A model generated the notes under the pieces. The model did no database searches. It saw nothing but the letters and a program-made list of their open reading frames with translations, and was not told where the DNA came from. DNA of 64,000 nt, taken from positions 23,030 to 87,029 of the forward strand of contig CAMDML010000002.1 in assembly GCA_945902215.1 (NCBI GenBank), read 5' to 3'. Of this stretch, positions 45,174-55,035 are shown piece after piece. Position 1 is the first letter of the stretch. Each line of letters begins with the position of its first letter. The position numbers and the translations under genes were made by a program. The DNA is from Klebsiella pneumoniae (GTDB lineage Bacteria; Pseudomonadota; Gammaproteobacteria; Pseudomonadales; Pseudohongiellaceae).

Positions 45174-47585
45174 TTAGTGCGTATTTATTGATTTTTTGGA
45201 TTTATCGCGGGATTTTTTTGTTGACTTGACAAGGGTTTCGCCCTTGTTGTCGACAACTGGCGTCGGCATGTACTGCAAGGCGATCTGTAGCACTTCGTCG
45301 ATCCACTTCACCGGCTTGATCTGCAAATCTGCTTTGATGTTGTCCGGAATCTCTTTCAAGTCACGCTCGTTTTCCATGGGAATGATCACCGTCTTGATGT
45401 TGCCACGATGGGCAGCCAACAATTTTTCCTTTAGCCCGCCGATAGGCAAGACCTGACCGCGCAGCGTAATTTCACCGGTCATCGCCACATCCTTGCGCAC
45501 CGGGATGCCGGTCAGCACGGAAACCAGCGCCGTGCACATTCCAACACCTGCGCTTGGACCATCTTTCGGTGTTGCGCCTTCCGGAACATGCACATGCAAA
45601 TCTTTGTGTTCCTGGAAATTCTCGTCAATGCCAAGACTCGCTGCACGGCTGCGTACAACGGTAAGAGCGGCCTGAATCGACTCCTGCATGATGTCCCCGA
45701 GCGAGCCAGTCATTATGGTCTTGCCCTTACCGGGGATCGCAACTGCTTCGATGGTCAGCAACTCGCCGCCGACCTGGGTCCATGCCAGACCGTTGACCTG
45801 GCCAATGGCGTCATTGTCCTCCGCTTTGCCGTAATCATATTTGTACACACCAGCATATTTTTCGAGATCGGCAGGCGTGATTTGTTGTGTCGCGCCGTCT
45901 TTACTCAGCCCCTTCTCTTTTACCACCTTGCGGCAAACGCGTGCTATCTCGCGCTCAAGACCGCGTACCCCGGCTTCCTTGGTGTAGTGCTGAATCAAGG
46001 CTTTGATGCTGGCATCGTCAAACTGCAATTCATTGGCAGTCAGACCATTGTTGGTGCGCTGTTTCGGAATCAGGTAGCGGGAGGCAATGTTGAGTTTCTC
46101 GTCTTCGGTATACCCGGGCAGTCGAATCACTTCCATGCGGTCAAGCAAGGGACCGGGGATGTTCATCGAATTGGAGGTGCAGATGAACATCACGTCGGAG
46201 AGGTCGTAGTCCACTTCGAGGTAATGGTCGTTGAAATTGTGGTTCTGCTCCGGATCGAGCACTTCCAGCAGGGCGGAAGCCGGATCGCCACGATGGTCCA
46301 TACCCATCTTGTCGACTTCATCGAGGAGCACCAGCGGATTTTTGACTCCGGCTTTCGCCATTTTCTGCAGAACTTTACCTGGCAGTGAGCCGATATAGGT
46401 GCGGCGATGGCCGCGAATTTCAGCTTCGTCGCGCACACCACCGAGCGCCATGCGCACGAATTTGCGGCCTGTTGCCCTTGCAATTGACTCGCCCAGGGAC
46501 GTTTTGCCAACGCCGGGAGGGCCTACAAAACACAAAATAGGACCTTTCAGTTTCTTGACGCGGTGTTGAACTGCCAGATATTCAAGTACGCGTTCCTTGA
46601 CGTCTTTCAGGCCGTAGTGATCGTTTTCGAGAATTTCCTCGGCCTTCTTCAGGTCGCCCTGGATCCGCGTACGCTTTTTCCAGGGCACGTTGATCAACCA
46701 GTCGAGGTAGGTGCGCACAACCGAAGCTTCGGAGGACATTGGCGACATCATCTTCAGCTTGTTCAGCTCGGCATTGGCCTTGTCGCGGGCCTCTATCGGC
46801 ATGCCGGCTTCTTCGATCTTGCGCTTGAGCTCTTCGGCTTCGTTCGGGGTCTCGTCCAGATCACCCATCTCTTTCTGGATGGCCTTCATCTGTTCGTTCA
46901 GATAGTACTCGCGCTGGCTCTTCTCCATCTGTTTCTTGACGCGACCGCGGATACGTTTCTCAACCTGAAAGATGTCAATCTCGGATTCGATCAGCGACAT
47001 CAGGTGTTCAATACGCGGTTTCAGATTGGCCAATTCAAGAATGTTCTGCTTTTCCTGCAACTGCAGCGACATGTGCGTAGCGATGGTATCGACCAAACGG
47101 CTTGGGTCATCGATACTGGTGATTGAGGTTAGCACCTCGGGCGAAATCTTTTTGCTCAGTTGTACGTACTGATCGAACTGTGACAACAGCGAGCGAACCA
47201 GAATATCAGTGTCTTTTTCCTCGACGACATGACTACCCAGTGGCGCAATGTCCACCATGTAATATTCACCGTCGAACAGGAACTGCTTGATTTGCACACG
47301 CTCAACGCCTTCTACGAGCACCTTCACCGTGCCGTCGTTCACATGCATCAGTTGCAGAACAGTGGCCACCGTACCAATGGTGTAGAGATCTTCTTTGCCT
47401 GGATCATCTTCGGAATGATTCCTCTGGGCGGCGAGCACAACCTTCTTGTCGGCGGCCATCGCCGCCTTCAGGGCAACGATTGACTTTTCGCGGGCCACGA
47501 ACAGTGGATGCACGATCTGGGGATAAACCACGACTCCCCGCAGCGGAAGGAAAGGCAACTGGTTTTGGCTGGTGGATTTGTCCAT
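45174..47585 (-). CDS. lon: ATP-dependent protease Lon
   Basis: 803 residues. An N-terminal substrate-binding LON domain (starting [13 protein letters not shown]) is followed by a coiled-coil region and an AAA+ module with [20 protein letters not shown]. The C-terminal serine protease domain has [11 protein letters not shown] (catalytic Ser) and the Lys of [16 protein letters not shown]. It degrades damaged and regulatory proteins. The Lys/Ser-rich end ([12 protein letters not shown]) resembles other proteobacterial Lon tails. It follows clpX by 52 bases. Confidence 0.98.
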   Translation of the reverse strand: MDKSTSQNQLPFLPLRGVVVYPQIVHPLFVAREKSIVALKAAMAADKKVVLAAQRNHSEDDPGKEDLYTIGTVATVLQLMHVNDGTVKVLVEGVERVQIKQFLFDGEYYMVDIAPLGSHVVEEKDTDILVRSLLSQFDQYVQLSKKISPEVLTSITSIDDPSRLVDTIATHMSLQLQEKQNILELANLKPRIEHLMSLIESEIDIFQVEKRIRGRVKKQMEKSQREYYLNEQMKAIQKEMGDLDETPNEAEELKRKIEEAGMPIEARDKANAELNKLKMMSPMSSEASVVRTYLDWLINVPWKKRTRIQGDLKKAEEILENDHYGLKDVKERVLEYLAVQHRVKKLKGPILCFVGPPGVGKTSLGESIARATGRKFVRMALGGVRDEAEIRGHRRTYIGSLPGKVLQKMAKAGVKNPLVLLDEVDKMGMDHRGDPASALLEVLDPEQNHNFNDHYLEVDYDLSDVMFICTSNSMNIPGPLLDRMEVIRLPGYTEDEKLNIASRYLIPKQRTNNGLTANELQFDDASIKALIQHYTKEAGVRGLEREIARVCRKVVKEKGLSKDGATQQITPADLEKYAGVYKYDYGKAEDNDAIGQVNGLAWTQVGGELLTIEAVAIPGKGKTIMTGSLGDIMQESIQAALTVVRSRAASLGIDENFQEHKDLHVHVPEGATPKDGPSAGVGMCTALVSVLTGIPVRKDVAMTGEITLRGQVLPIGGLKEKLLAAHRGNIKTVIIPMENERDLKEIPDNIKADLQIKPVKWIDEVLQIALQYMPTPVVDNKGETLVKSTKKSRDKSKKSINTH

Positions 47586-47637
47586 AGAACCTTCAGGTAA
47601 TCAGTACTGCAGGGGGTAGAAACACCGACGATGCTTC

Positions 47638-48933
47638 TCAGCCGCCTGCATGTTTGTCCTTGGCGATCATGCTTCCGCTCTGGGCCTCATTTTCATACAT
47701 CAGCAAAGGCTCCGACTCTCCATTAATTACAGCTTCATCGATAATTACCTTGGTGACATTTTTTTCCGACGGTATCTTGAACATGGTTTCCAGCAGAACT
47801 GACTCCATGATGGAACGCAGCCCGCGGGCGCCGGTCTTGCGTTCCTGGGCCTTTTTGGCAATCGCCTGCAAAGCATCGTTACGGAACTGGATCTCTACCC
47901 CTTCCATCTCGAACAGCTTTGAATACTGTCGGGTCAGCGCATTCTTGGGCTCTTTCAGGATGCGCACCAGCGCTTCCTCGTCCAGTTCGTCCAAGGTCGC
48001 AATCATGGGTAGACGGCCAACGAACTCGGGAATCAAGCCATACTTGATCAAATCTTCCGGCTCGACGTCCTGCAGGGTCTCACCGACTTTCTTTTCGGCT
48101 TCCGGGCTGCGGACCTGAGCGGTAAAACCGATGCCGCTCTTGTCGGAACGGTCACGGATAATCTTGTCCAGCCCGGCAAAAGCGCCGCCGCAGATGAACA
48201 GGATGTTGGACGTATCAACCTGCAGGAATTCCTGTTGCGGATGCTTGCGTCCACCCTGGGGCGGTACGGATGCAATGGTGCCTTCAATCAGTTTCAAAAG
48301 TGCTTGCTGCACACCTTCCCCGGAGACATCGCGGGTAATGGAGGGGTTGTCCGACTTGCGTGAAATTTTGTCGATCTCATCGATGTAGACAATACCCATC
48401 TGGGCCTTCTCCACATCGTAATCACATTTCTGCAACAGCTTCTGGATGATGTTCTCAACATCTTCGCCAACATAACCGGCTTCAGTAAGCGTGGTAGCGT
48501 CAGCGATGGTGAATGGCACATCAAGCAGGCGCGCGAGAGTTTCAGCCAGTAGCGTTTTGCCGGTACCCGTGGGACCGATAATCAGGATATTGCTCTTGCC
48601 GAGCTCAACGTCTTCGGTTTTCTTCTGATAATTGAGCCGCTTGTAGTGGTTATAAACGGCGACGGCCAGAATCTTCTTGGCCTTGCCCTGATCGATGACG
48701 TATTGGTCAAGGATGGCACAGATTTCGGCCGGCGTGGGGAGCTTGCGTTTGCGGTTGTCGGGACTCTTGTCCTGAATCTCTTCGCGGATGATGTCGTTGC
48801 AGAGATCCACGCATTCGTCGCAGACGAAAACGGAAGGTCCGGCAATCAGTTTTCGCACTTCATGCTGGCTCTTCCCGCAGAAGGAGCAGTACAGCAGCTT
48901 GCCTGAATCGTCTTTGGACTTGTCACCCGCCAT
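47638..48933 (-). CDS. clpX: ClpXP protease ATPase subunit ClpX
   Basis: 431 residues from ATG 48933 ([12 protein letters not shown]); an upstream extension has no family character. The N-terminal zinc-binding domain has four Cys ([19 protein letters not shown]). The AAA+ module has [15 protein letters not shown], the pore loop [10 protein letters not shown] and VYIDEIDKI. It unfolds proteins and feeds them to ClpP, the next gene upstream on the same strand. Confidence 0.98.
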   Translation of the reverse strand: MAGDKSKDDSGKLLYCSFCGKSQHEVRKLIAGPSVFVCDECVDLCNDIIREEIQDKSPDNRKRKLPTPAEICAILDQYVIDQGKAKKILAVAVYNHYKRLNYQKKTEDVELGKSNILIIGPTGTGKTLLAETLARLLDVPFTIADATTLTEAGYVGEDVENIIQKLLQKCDYDVEKAQMGIVYIDEIDKISRKSDNPSITRDVSGEGVQQALLKLIEGTIASVPPQGGRKHPQQEFLQVDTSNILFICGGAFAGLDKIIRDRSDKSGIGFTAQVRSPEAEKKVGETLQDVEPEDLIKYGLIPEFVGRLPMIATLDELDEEALVRILKEPKNALTRQYSKLFEMEGVEIQFRNDALQAIAKKAQERKTGARGLRSIMESVLLETMFKIPSEKNVTKVIIDEAVINGESEPLLMYENEAQSGSMIAKDKHAGG

Positions 48934-49072
48934 AACTACTAGCCTCACTACTTGCTTTACTGCCTGCTTTACTACCAGCCTTCTCGGCCCCCGCAACCGC
49001 AAATTACGAATCTAAGATGCAGGCATTTATACCAATTTACAAGTCCCGACCGGGTAAAAGGCCGCAAGATTT

Positions 49073-49699
49073 CTAGCGAACGGGCGGCGCAATGATCCGC
49101 TTCTCCAACACCTGATCCACAAGGCCGTATTCGACTGCAGCCTTGGCACTCATGAAGTTGTCGCGATCGGTATCCTTGGCGATGACATCGATCGGTTGTC
49201 CGGTATGGTGCGCCATGATTTTGTTAAGGCGGTCCTTCAAGGCCAGAATCTCCTGCGCCTGGATATGGATATCGGACGCCTGCCCCTGCACTCCGCCACT
49301 GGGCTGATGAATCATCATGCGCGAATGAGGCAAGGCATAACGTTTGCCTTTGGCACCACCGGCAAGCAGCAAAGCACCCATACTGGCTGCCTGCCCTACG
49401 CAAATCGTGCTGACATCAGGTTTGATGAACTGCATGGTGTCGTAGATCGCGAGGCCTGCGGTAACAACACCGCCGGGCGAATTGATGTAGAGGTGGATGT
49501 CCTTGTCCGGATTTTCCGATTCCAGAAACAGCAACTGGGCGACCACAAGGTTCGACATGTGATCTTCGACCTGACCGACCAGAAAAATAAGCCGGTCTTT
49601 GAGCAGCCGGGAATAGATATCATACGAGCGTTCGCCGCGCGCGGTCTGTTCGACCACTATCGGGACAAGCTGCGCCAGTTCTTCAGTACTAATGCTCAT
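49073..49699 (-). CDS. clpP: ClpP protease proteolytic subunit
   Basis: 208 residues. The catalytic triad falls at Ser106 ([11 protein letters not shown]), His131 ([11 protein letters not shown]) and Asp180 (KDTDRDNF), matching E. coli ClpP with a 5-residue offset. It forms the barrel of ClpXP. It lies 44 bases after tig and 139 bases before clpX. Confidence 0.98.
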   Translation of the reverse strand: MSISTEELAQLVPIVVEQTARGERSYDIYSRLLKDRLIFLVGQVEDHMSNLVVAQLLFLESENPDKDIHLYINSPGGVVTAGLAIYDTMQFIKPDVSTICVGQAASMGALLLAGGAKGKRYALPHSRMMIHQPSGGVQGQASDIHIQAQEILALKDRLNKIMAHHTGQPIDVIAKDTDRDNFMSAKAAVEYGLVDQVLEKRIIAPPVR

Positions 49700-49743
49700 G
49701 AAATAGTGTGCCTTATCGGAAAGGTGAATAGCAGTAAGGTTGG

Positions 49744-51060
49744 TTAGGCGGAAGGCGCAGTCGTAGAAGGTTTCAGGGCTTCCTCGTAACTGCAGGGCGT
49801 TTCCGTGACTTTCGCATTGGTAAGAATGAGGTCGATTACCGCTTCTTCAAGGGCCATGGCTTCAACTTGTGCGAGTTGGTCCTTGTTGCTGTAGTACCAC
49901 GTGATCACCTCTTGGGGCTGCTCATAGCTCTCGGACAATTCTTCCACCAGTCTGCGCACCACTTTCGGATCAACCTTCAGCTGATTCGTCTGGATGACTT
50001 CGTTCATGATCAGGCCGAGGCTTACGCGACGCTCGGCCTGCGGCCGAAAAATTTCAGCTGGAAGCATCGATTCATCGATGCGCTGGTTGCCACCGTACTG
50101 CTGCATGGTCTGCTGGCGCAGTGCGTCTACTTCTCCGGCTACCAAGGCTTTCGGCAGCTCTACTTGATGCAGTTTGAGCAGGCCTTCAACCACCTGGCTT
50201 TTAACACTGTTACGAATCGCATTCTTCAACTCGCGCGCCATGTTGCTCTTCACTTCGGTACGGAACGCGGATTCCCCGCCACCTTTTACATCGAAGGAGG
50301 CAAAGAAGGTAGCATCGAGTACAGGCAGCACGGGTTCAGACACATCGCTTACCTGTACTGCGAACTCTACTGGCTTACCGGCCAGCTCCTTGTTTTGGTA
50401 GTTCTCCGGAAAAGTCAGCGCCAATTTCGTCTCACCCCCTTTTTGGCTACCAACAAGACCCGCCTCAAAACCGTCGATCATGCGTTTGGAGCCTAATACC
50501 AATTTGGTGCCTTTGGCGCTGCCACCCTGGAAATCGGCACCGTTCAAGGTACCGGTGAAATCGATTGTTACCTGATCGCCGTCCTGCGCCGCACGGCTCA
50601 CTTCCTGCCAAGTCTGGCGTTGTTTACGCAAGGTTTCGATCATCGTATCAATGTCGGTATCGCTGATGTCGGCTGTCTTGCGCTCAATCGCGATGGTAGA
50701 GAAGTCGCCCAAGATGACTTCGGGATAAATTTCGAAGGTGGCCACAAACTGCAAATTACGGCCTTCTTCGACGCTTTTTGGTTCAATTTTGGGCTGGCCG
50801 GCTGGTTTGACCTTGTGCTGGCCCAATGCCTGGTAGTAGCTCTGGCTCATCACTTCACCAAGCACTTCCTGGCGCACGCCCTTGCCATAACGCTCCTGAA
50901 TCACTTTTACCGGAACCTTCCCTTTCCTGAAGCCCTTGATATTTACAGTGCGCGCAGCTTCCTGCATGCGGCTGCGGACTTGGTTCTCGACTTGTTCAGC
51001 CGGGACTTCCACGGTCATTTTGCGTTCCAGTTTGGACAGGGTTTCGATGGACACTTGCAT
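49744..51060 (-). CDS. tig: Trigger factor (ribosome-bound chaperone / prolyl isomerase)
   Basis: 438 residues. The ribosome-docking loop reads [17 protein letters not shown] (about 44-60). The FKBP-like domain lies around 150-240 ([21 protein letters not shown]) and a long helical C-terminal chaperone arm follows. The ATG 51060 has AGGA eight bases upstream, located in the last of three 11-bp leader repeats. It heads the tig-clpP-clpX-lon block. Confidence 0.97.
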   Translation of the reverse strand: MQVSIETLSKLERKMTVEVPAEQVENQVRSRMQEAARTVNIKGFRKGKVPVKVIQERYGKGVRQEVLGEVMSQSYYQALGQHKVKPAGQPKIEPKSVEEGRNLQFVATFEIYPEVILGDFSTIAIERKTADISDTDIDTMIETLRKQRQTWQEVSRAAQDGDQVTIDFTGTLNGADFQGGSAKGTKLVLGSKRMIDGFEAGLVGSQKGGETKLALTFPENYQNKELAGKPVEFAVQVSDVSEPVLPVLDATFFASFDVKGGGESAFRTEVKSNMARELKNAIRNSVKSQVVEGLLKLHQVELPKALVAGEVDALRQQTMQQYGGNQRIDESMLPAEIFRPQAERRVSLGLIMNEVIQTNQLKVDPKVVRRLVEELSESYEQPQEVITWYYSNKDQLAQVEAMALEEAVIDLILTNAKVTETPCSYEEALKPSTTAPSA

Positions 51061-51069
51061 GGGGCTATT

Positions 51070-51102
51070 CCTGATTGATGCCTGATTAATGCTTGATTGA
51101 TG
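51070..51102. repeat. Three 11-bp tandem repeats in the tig leader
   Basis: CCTGATTGATG (51070-51080), CCTGATTAATG (51081-51091) and CTTGATTGATG (51092-51102) run head to tail, 10-42 bases before the tig start codon. On the tig strand the copy nearest the gene supplies the AGGA ribosome site. Copy-number change would alter the leader and perhaps translation. Just beyond lies the short palindrome CTAGCTAG. Confidence 0.85.
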
Positions 51103-51889
51103 CTAGCTAGTTATGGGAAGAAAACCTGACAGTGTGAACGATGCAAAGCGCACTGGTGTTCGACAGACTGGAGACGGTTCGTCACCGGAGCCATCAGCAA
51201 GAAAAATTCTGTTAAAAATCAGAATATTACGAATTGCTTGGCGTGATTTACGCGCGAATTCTGCCATATTGCCCCCCCTTATTCAACCAACACCCCAGTC
51301 AGTTTCCGGGCCCTCTATGATTACACATCACGCTTTACTATGACTGTTTGGTTAAGATCAAAATAAATTACTCGATCAAACGCCAAGCGGTTGTAGGTAC
51401 GGCATTTTTTAATTTACGGACCGCGTGAGTGAGGCCCCGCAAAGCCTGCTCTGGCAACTTTTTTATCTTCATGAACGATATCGGACAAGCTCTTGAATTC
51501 ATTGACAGGAATGCACATCAGGCGGATTAACGATGACATCATAACTAACTGTTTTTATTATACTATGTTCGATTTTCGCGCAAAGAACAAAGGGCTTGGA
51601 GCCGTGAAATATGGCATGCAATTTGCGCCCTATCAGGTACCAAAAGATGCGATTAGGGTTCGCGCACTCGTTAGCCCGAGACGGCGAAAAATATGACGCC
51701 ACAACATATAAAACCAATAAAAATAAAATCAAGGTCTCGGGCTAACGAAGACCACTCCTCGCTCTTCTTGCCCAATCCACGGGGCCAAACCCGATACGTC
51801 AAATAGCCCTGATAAACTTTTGAATTTCAGCGCTTTCCCCTTTATGATCCACGCAGTTTTGAATTCTTACTTCAGGATGAAAGGCGCCC
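51103..51889. other. Gene-poor intergenic region between tig and the TPR/barrel gene
   Basis: About 790 bases without a supported gene. Frames up to 77 codons exist on both strands (for example 51493-51696 plus and 51499-51732 minus), but none has a good ribosome site or family character. The region is A/T-richer than its surroundings. It must contain the tig promoter on the minus strand and the promoter of the 51890 gene on the plus strand. A small hairpin ATTCTG..CAGAAT lies near 51205-51224. The main structure seen is the inverted repeat at 51668-51749. Confidence 0.6.
51668..51749. repeat. 15-bp perfect inverted repeat enclosing about 50 bases
   Basis: TCGTTAGCCCGAGAC (51668-51682) and its exact reverse complement (51735-51749) frame an A/T-rich core that has a smaller GGCG..CGCC hairpin at 51683-51700. 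The layout fits a MITE-like insertion remnant or a folded RNA or DNA element. The outer ends (GTTAGCC / GGCTAAC) superficially recall integron sites but have the wrong orientation and consensus. Confidence 0.8.
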
Positions 51890-53272
51890 ATGACCTTTCC
51901 TACGACTGCCTTGGATTTGCCCGAATGCAGGCCCCACCGGGCACCCTCCGCATATTTCCGTCTTATTCCACAGGTAATGGCGCTAGCCATGGCAATGCCG
52001 CTTCAGGCTCAGGAACTCACTGATCCTGTTGTTAGCGATCTGAACCAACTCGTTACTCAGGCCCGTTACAACGAGGCTTATACCTTCGCCACACAGAACA
52101 TGGCGCAATACGAAGGCGAGCCTGAATTCGATTTTCTGTTCGGGCTTGCCGCCATGGAGTCCGGCCGACCGACCGAGGCTGTTTTTGCATTTGAACGCAT
52201 TGCATATACCTATCCAGACCAGCAGCGCGTCAAGCTGGAGCTGGCCCGGGCCTTCTATTTGACCAATAACTTGCCTGCGGCACGTCAGTTGTTCACCGAG
52301 GTGCTCGCAACCGAACCAACTGAAAACGTCCAGAGCAACATCCAGGCATTTCTGACTCTGATCGAAGAACGCGAGAGCGCGGTGACCAGCTCGCTTACCT
52401 GGTATGTAACCTCGAGCGTTGGCAACGACAGCAACATCAACAGTGCCACTGAACTGGGTGTCATTCCAACACCGATCGGCGATGTTGAATTGAGCGCTGG
52501 TGGCCAAAGCATCGGCGATAGTTATGGGGATGTCGGGGGTGGTGTGGTCTATGCCAAGCCGTACTCGAAAACCAGCGCCTTGAACGCTACACTCAATTAC
52601 ACCGAGCACAACAATTTTTCGACGCAAGATTTTGACCTCGGTGTGATTGCAGCGGATATGAACTATTCCCGCATTATTGATGACATGCGTTTCAGTCTCG
52701 GCGGGCGCGCGCAACGGGTAGAATTGAACGGAGAACCCTTCCAGGACAGCATGAGCCTGATGGGCACTTGGCAGCGCAGTTCTGGTGCCGGCTGGAACCA
52801 GGCGCTCACCGGCGCTTATACCCAAGTACGATTCGACGACAGCATCAATCCGAATGCCAGTCTTAGGGATATGAACCAGATGTTGGTATCAGGTGTGCTG
52901 GGCAAGTCAGCAGGGAGCTTCTACCACTCGGTCAGCGTGTATTACGGCGATGAATCCGCGGTATATAGCGTTGGTGACAACAATGCGCAGAAGTTCTATG
53001 GCGTTGCGTTCTCGGAACAGTTCCAATTCAGGCCGGCACAGATTCCCTACTTGCGCATTTCGTTGCATAGCAGCAGCAACAAGGCACGCGATCCGATTTT
53101 CAACATTGAACGTGAAGACGACACCTTCTCCACATCGCTTGGCTGGGTGTGGCGCGCCAACCGCAACATCAACGTTACCACCGATGTGACGTACACAGAG
53201 AACGACAGCAATCTCGATCTGTACGCTTACGACCGGGTGAAATACCAGACTGGCTTGCGTTACCAGTTCTAG
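51890..53272 (+). CDS. Outer-membrane protein: TPR-like domain plus beta-barrel (SLAM/DUF560-like)
   Basis: 460 residues from ATG 51890, with AAAGG upstream. A signal peptide ends near PLQAQ|ELTDP (about residue 41) after an unusually long polar start. Residues about 45-165 are helical TPR-like repeats (EAYTFATQNMAQYEGEPEFDFLFGLAAMESGRPTEA is typical in layout). Residues about 170-460 alternate in the beta-barrel manner and end in YQF, the outer-membrane C-terminal Phe. The combination resembles surface lipoprotein assembly modifiers (Slam, DUF560). No partner lipoprotein gene is adjacent. Function is unproven. Confidence 0.7.
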   Translation: MTFPTTALDLPECRPHRAPSAYFRLIPQVMALAMAMPLQAQELTDPVVSDLNQLVTQARYNEAYTFATQNMAQYEGEPEFDFLFGLAAMESGRPTEAVFAFERIAYTYPDQQRVKLELARAFYLTNNLPAARQLFTEVLATEPTENVQSNIQAFLTLIEERESAVTSSLTWYVTSSVGNDSNINSATELGVIPTPIGDVELSAGGQSIGDSYGDVGGGVVYAKPYSKTSALNATLNYTEHNNFSTQDFDLGVIAADMNYSRIIDDMRFSLGGRAQRVELNGEPFQDSMSLMGTWQRSSGAGWNQALTGAYTQVRFDDSINPNASLRDMNQMLVSGVLGKSAGSFYHSVSVYYGDESAVYSVGDNNAQKFYGVAFSEQFQFRPAQIPYLRISLHSSSNKARDPIFNIEREDDTFSTSLGWVWRANRNINVTTDVTYTENDSNLDLYAYDRVKYQTGLRYQF

Positions 53273-53285
53273 CTGCTGAGGTCTT

Positions 53286-53720
53286 TTACTCCGCATTCTC
53301 CTGTTTTTTCTGCACCCCTTGATCCTCGCTTCCCGCAAACTTCAGGGAAGCGGAATTGATACAGTACCGCAAGCCCGTCGGCTGCGGCCCGTCTTCGAAC
53401 ACATGTCCCAAATGCGCGTCACAGCGTGAACACACCACTTCGACGCGCTGGCGGCCAAGTGAGTTGTCGGTTATCTCAGCCACTTTGTCGTCCGTAACTG
53501 GTTTGAAAAAGCTGGGCCAGCCGCTGCCGGAATCGTATTTGGTCGCGGCATCAAACAGGGTTTCGTCGCAGCATTTGCACAAGTACAAACCAGATTTGCC
53601 GGAACTTTCCCAGTACTCGCCTGTGAATGCCCGTTCTGTGCCTTTCTGGCGCGTGATGCGAAATTCATCAGCGCTCAGTAACTTGCTCCATTCCTCATCA
53701 CTCTTTCGCAGTTTAGTCAT
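53286..53720 (-). CDS. msrB: Peptide-methionine (R)-S-oxide reductase MsrB
   Basis: 144 residues from ATG 53720, with GGGAG eight bases upstream. Zinc cysteines are Cys48/Cys51 and Cys97/Cys100. The catalytic Cys120 is in GLRYCINSASLKF. It repairs methionine-R-sulfoxide. The typical SGSGWPSFF and HLGHVFEDGP motifs are present. It converges on the 51890 gene and is divergent from alaA. Confidence 0.96.
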   Translation of the reverse strand: MTKLRKSDEEWSKLLSADEFRITRQKGTERAFTGEYWESSGKSGLYLCKCCDETLFDAATKYDSGSGWPSFFKPVTDDKVAEITDNSLGRQRVEVVCSRCDAHLGHVFEDGPQPTGLRYCINSASLKFAGSEDQGVQKKQENAE

Positions 53721-53739
53721 ATATGCTCTCCCGCTGCCG

Positions 53740-53757
53740 CTGCGGTATAATCCGCAG
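53740..53757 (+). promoter_or_regulatory. Consensus -10 box inside a 6-bp inverted repeat, upstream of alaA
   Basis: TATAAT (53746-53751) is framed by CTGCGG and CCGCAG, a perfect 6-bp inverted repeat. It lies about 67 bases before alaA. No clear -35 was found. The dyad around the -10 could be a repressor site. A second A/T-rich candidate (ACTATATAAC) lies closer to the gene, near 53771-53780. Confidence 0.4.
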
Positions 53758-53817
53758 TATTTCCCGGCCACTATATAACAGGTTCGGGCATCACGCATTC
53801 AGTGGAGCATTGCGTAA

Positions 53818-55035
53818 ATGAGCAACATCAAGCAATCCGAAAAACTGCGGCACGTTTGCTACGAAATTCGCGGCCCCGCGATGCAGCAGGCGAAAAAGCT
53901 TGAGGAAGAAGGCTACAAGATCATCAAGCTGAACATCGGCAATCCCGGTGCTTTCGGCTTTGATGCGCCCGAAGAAATCCTGCGCGATGTCATCCTCAAC
54001 TTGCCAGAATCTCAGGCTTATTCTGACTCCAAGGGCCTGTTTACCGCGCGCAAAGCGGTGATGCATGAAAGCCAGCGTCTTAACGTCAAGGGCGTCACCA
54101 TCAACGACATCTACCTGGGCAACGGCGTCAGCGAACTCATCGTCATGGCGATGCAGGCACTGCTTAACAACGGTGACGAAGTGTTGGTGCCCGCTCCCGA
54201 TTACCCGCTATGGACTGCAGCGGTTACCCTGTGCGGCGGCAATGCAGTGCATTATGTCTGTGATGAAAGCGCAGACTGGTCTCCGGACATTGCCGACATC
54301 AAGCGCAAGATCACCAAAAACACCAGGGCAATCGTTGTCATCAACCCCAACAATCCAACCGGCGCCGTTTATAGCCGTGAACTGTTGTTGGAGATCGTTG
54401 ATCTGGCGCGCCAGCACAACCTGATAATCTATGCCGACGAAATCTACGACAAGATCCTGTACGACGGCGCCGTGCATGTGCCGTTGGCCAGTCTCGCGGA
54501 CGATGTATTCTTCATCACCTTCAATGGCCTGTCCAAGAATTATCGTCTGGCCGGCTTTCGCGCTGGCTGGATGGTACTCAGCGGCGCGAAACAGAGGGCA
54601 AAGGATTACATTGAGGGGCTGGAAATACTGTCCAACATGCGCCTCTGTTCCAACGTGCCGGCGCAACAGGCTATACAGACTGCGCTGGGCGGCTACCAGA
54701 GCATCAACGAGCTGATCATCCCCGGGGGGCGCTTGCGCGATCAGCGCGACATCGCCTGGAACATGCTGACCAGCATACCGGGTGTGACCTGCGTGAAACC
54801 AAAGGGCGCAATTTACTTGTTCCCGCGCCTCGATCCCAAGGTGCACAAAATCACCAGTGACGACAAATTTGTACTGGATTTCCTGATGGAAGAGAAAGTA
54901 CTTCTGGTCAAAGGCAGTGGCTTCAACATAAAGGACATGCAGCATTTTCGCATCGTGTTCCTGCCTCACAAGGAAGTGCTCGCCGACGCTGTCAGCCGCC
55001 TCGAACGCTTCCTGTCACACTATCGGCAAGCGTGA
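53818..55035 (+). CDS. alaA: Alanine transaminase-type PLP aminotransferase (AlaA)
   Basis: 405 residues, the same size as E. coli AlaA (YfbQ). It is a fold-type I aminotransferase with the PLP lysine Lys240 in FNGLSKNYRLAGFRAGW, at the same number as in E. coli. NPNNPTGAVYS and YADEIYDKILYD are also present. It makes alanine from pyruvate with glutamate. The 3' end overlaps that of pdxB by 21 bases in convergent orientation. Confidence 0.93.
   Translation: MSNIKQSEKLRHVCYEIRGPAMQQAKKLEEEGYKIIKLNIGNPGAFGFDAPEEILRDVILNLPESQAYSDSKGLFTARKAVMHESQRLNVKGVTINDIYLGNGVSELIVMAMQALLNNGDEVLVPAPDYPLWTAAVTLCGGNAVHYVCDESADWSPDIADIKRKITKNTRAIVVINPNNPTGAVYSRELLLEIVDLARQHNLIIYADEIYDKILYDGAVHVPLASLADDVFFITFNGLSKNYRLAGFRAGWMVLSGAKQRAKDYIEGLEILSNMRLCSNVPAQQAIQTALGGYQSINELIIPGGRLRDQRDIAWNMLTSIPGVTCVKPKGAIYLFPRLDPKVHKITSDDKFVLDFLMEEKVLLVKGSGFNIKDMQHFRIVFLPHKEVLADAVSRLERFLSHYRQA

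Noticed and set aside
51061..51343. tRNA genes, which lie near tig in some pseudomonads
   Set aside because: No cloverleaf or conserved GGTTCGAATCC-type T-arm was found here or elsewhere in the window.
51493..51696. 67-codon frame on the plus strand in the tig upstream gap
   Set aside because: It starts with TTG without a usable ribosome site, runs into the inverted repeat, and shows no recognisable domain or compositional bias of a real protein.
51499..51732. 77-codon frame on the minus strand with a hydrophobic start
   Set aside because: It begins within the inverted repeat, lacks a ribosome site, and its hydrophobic start comes from A/T-rich sequence.
51668..51749. Possible integron attC site
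   Set aside because: The boxes read GTTAGCC on the left and GGCTAAC on the right, opposite to the attC order and not fitting the RYYYAAC/GTTRRRY consensus. No integrase or cassette array is present.
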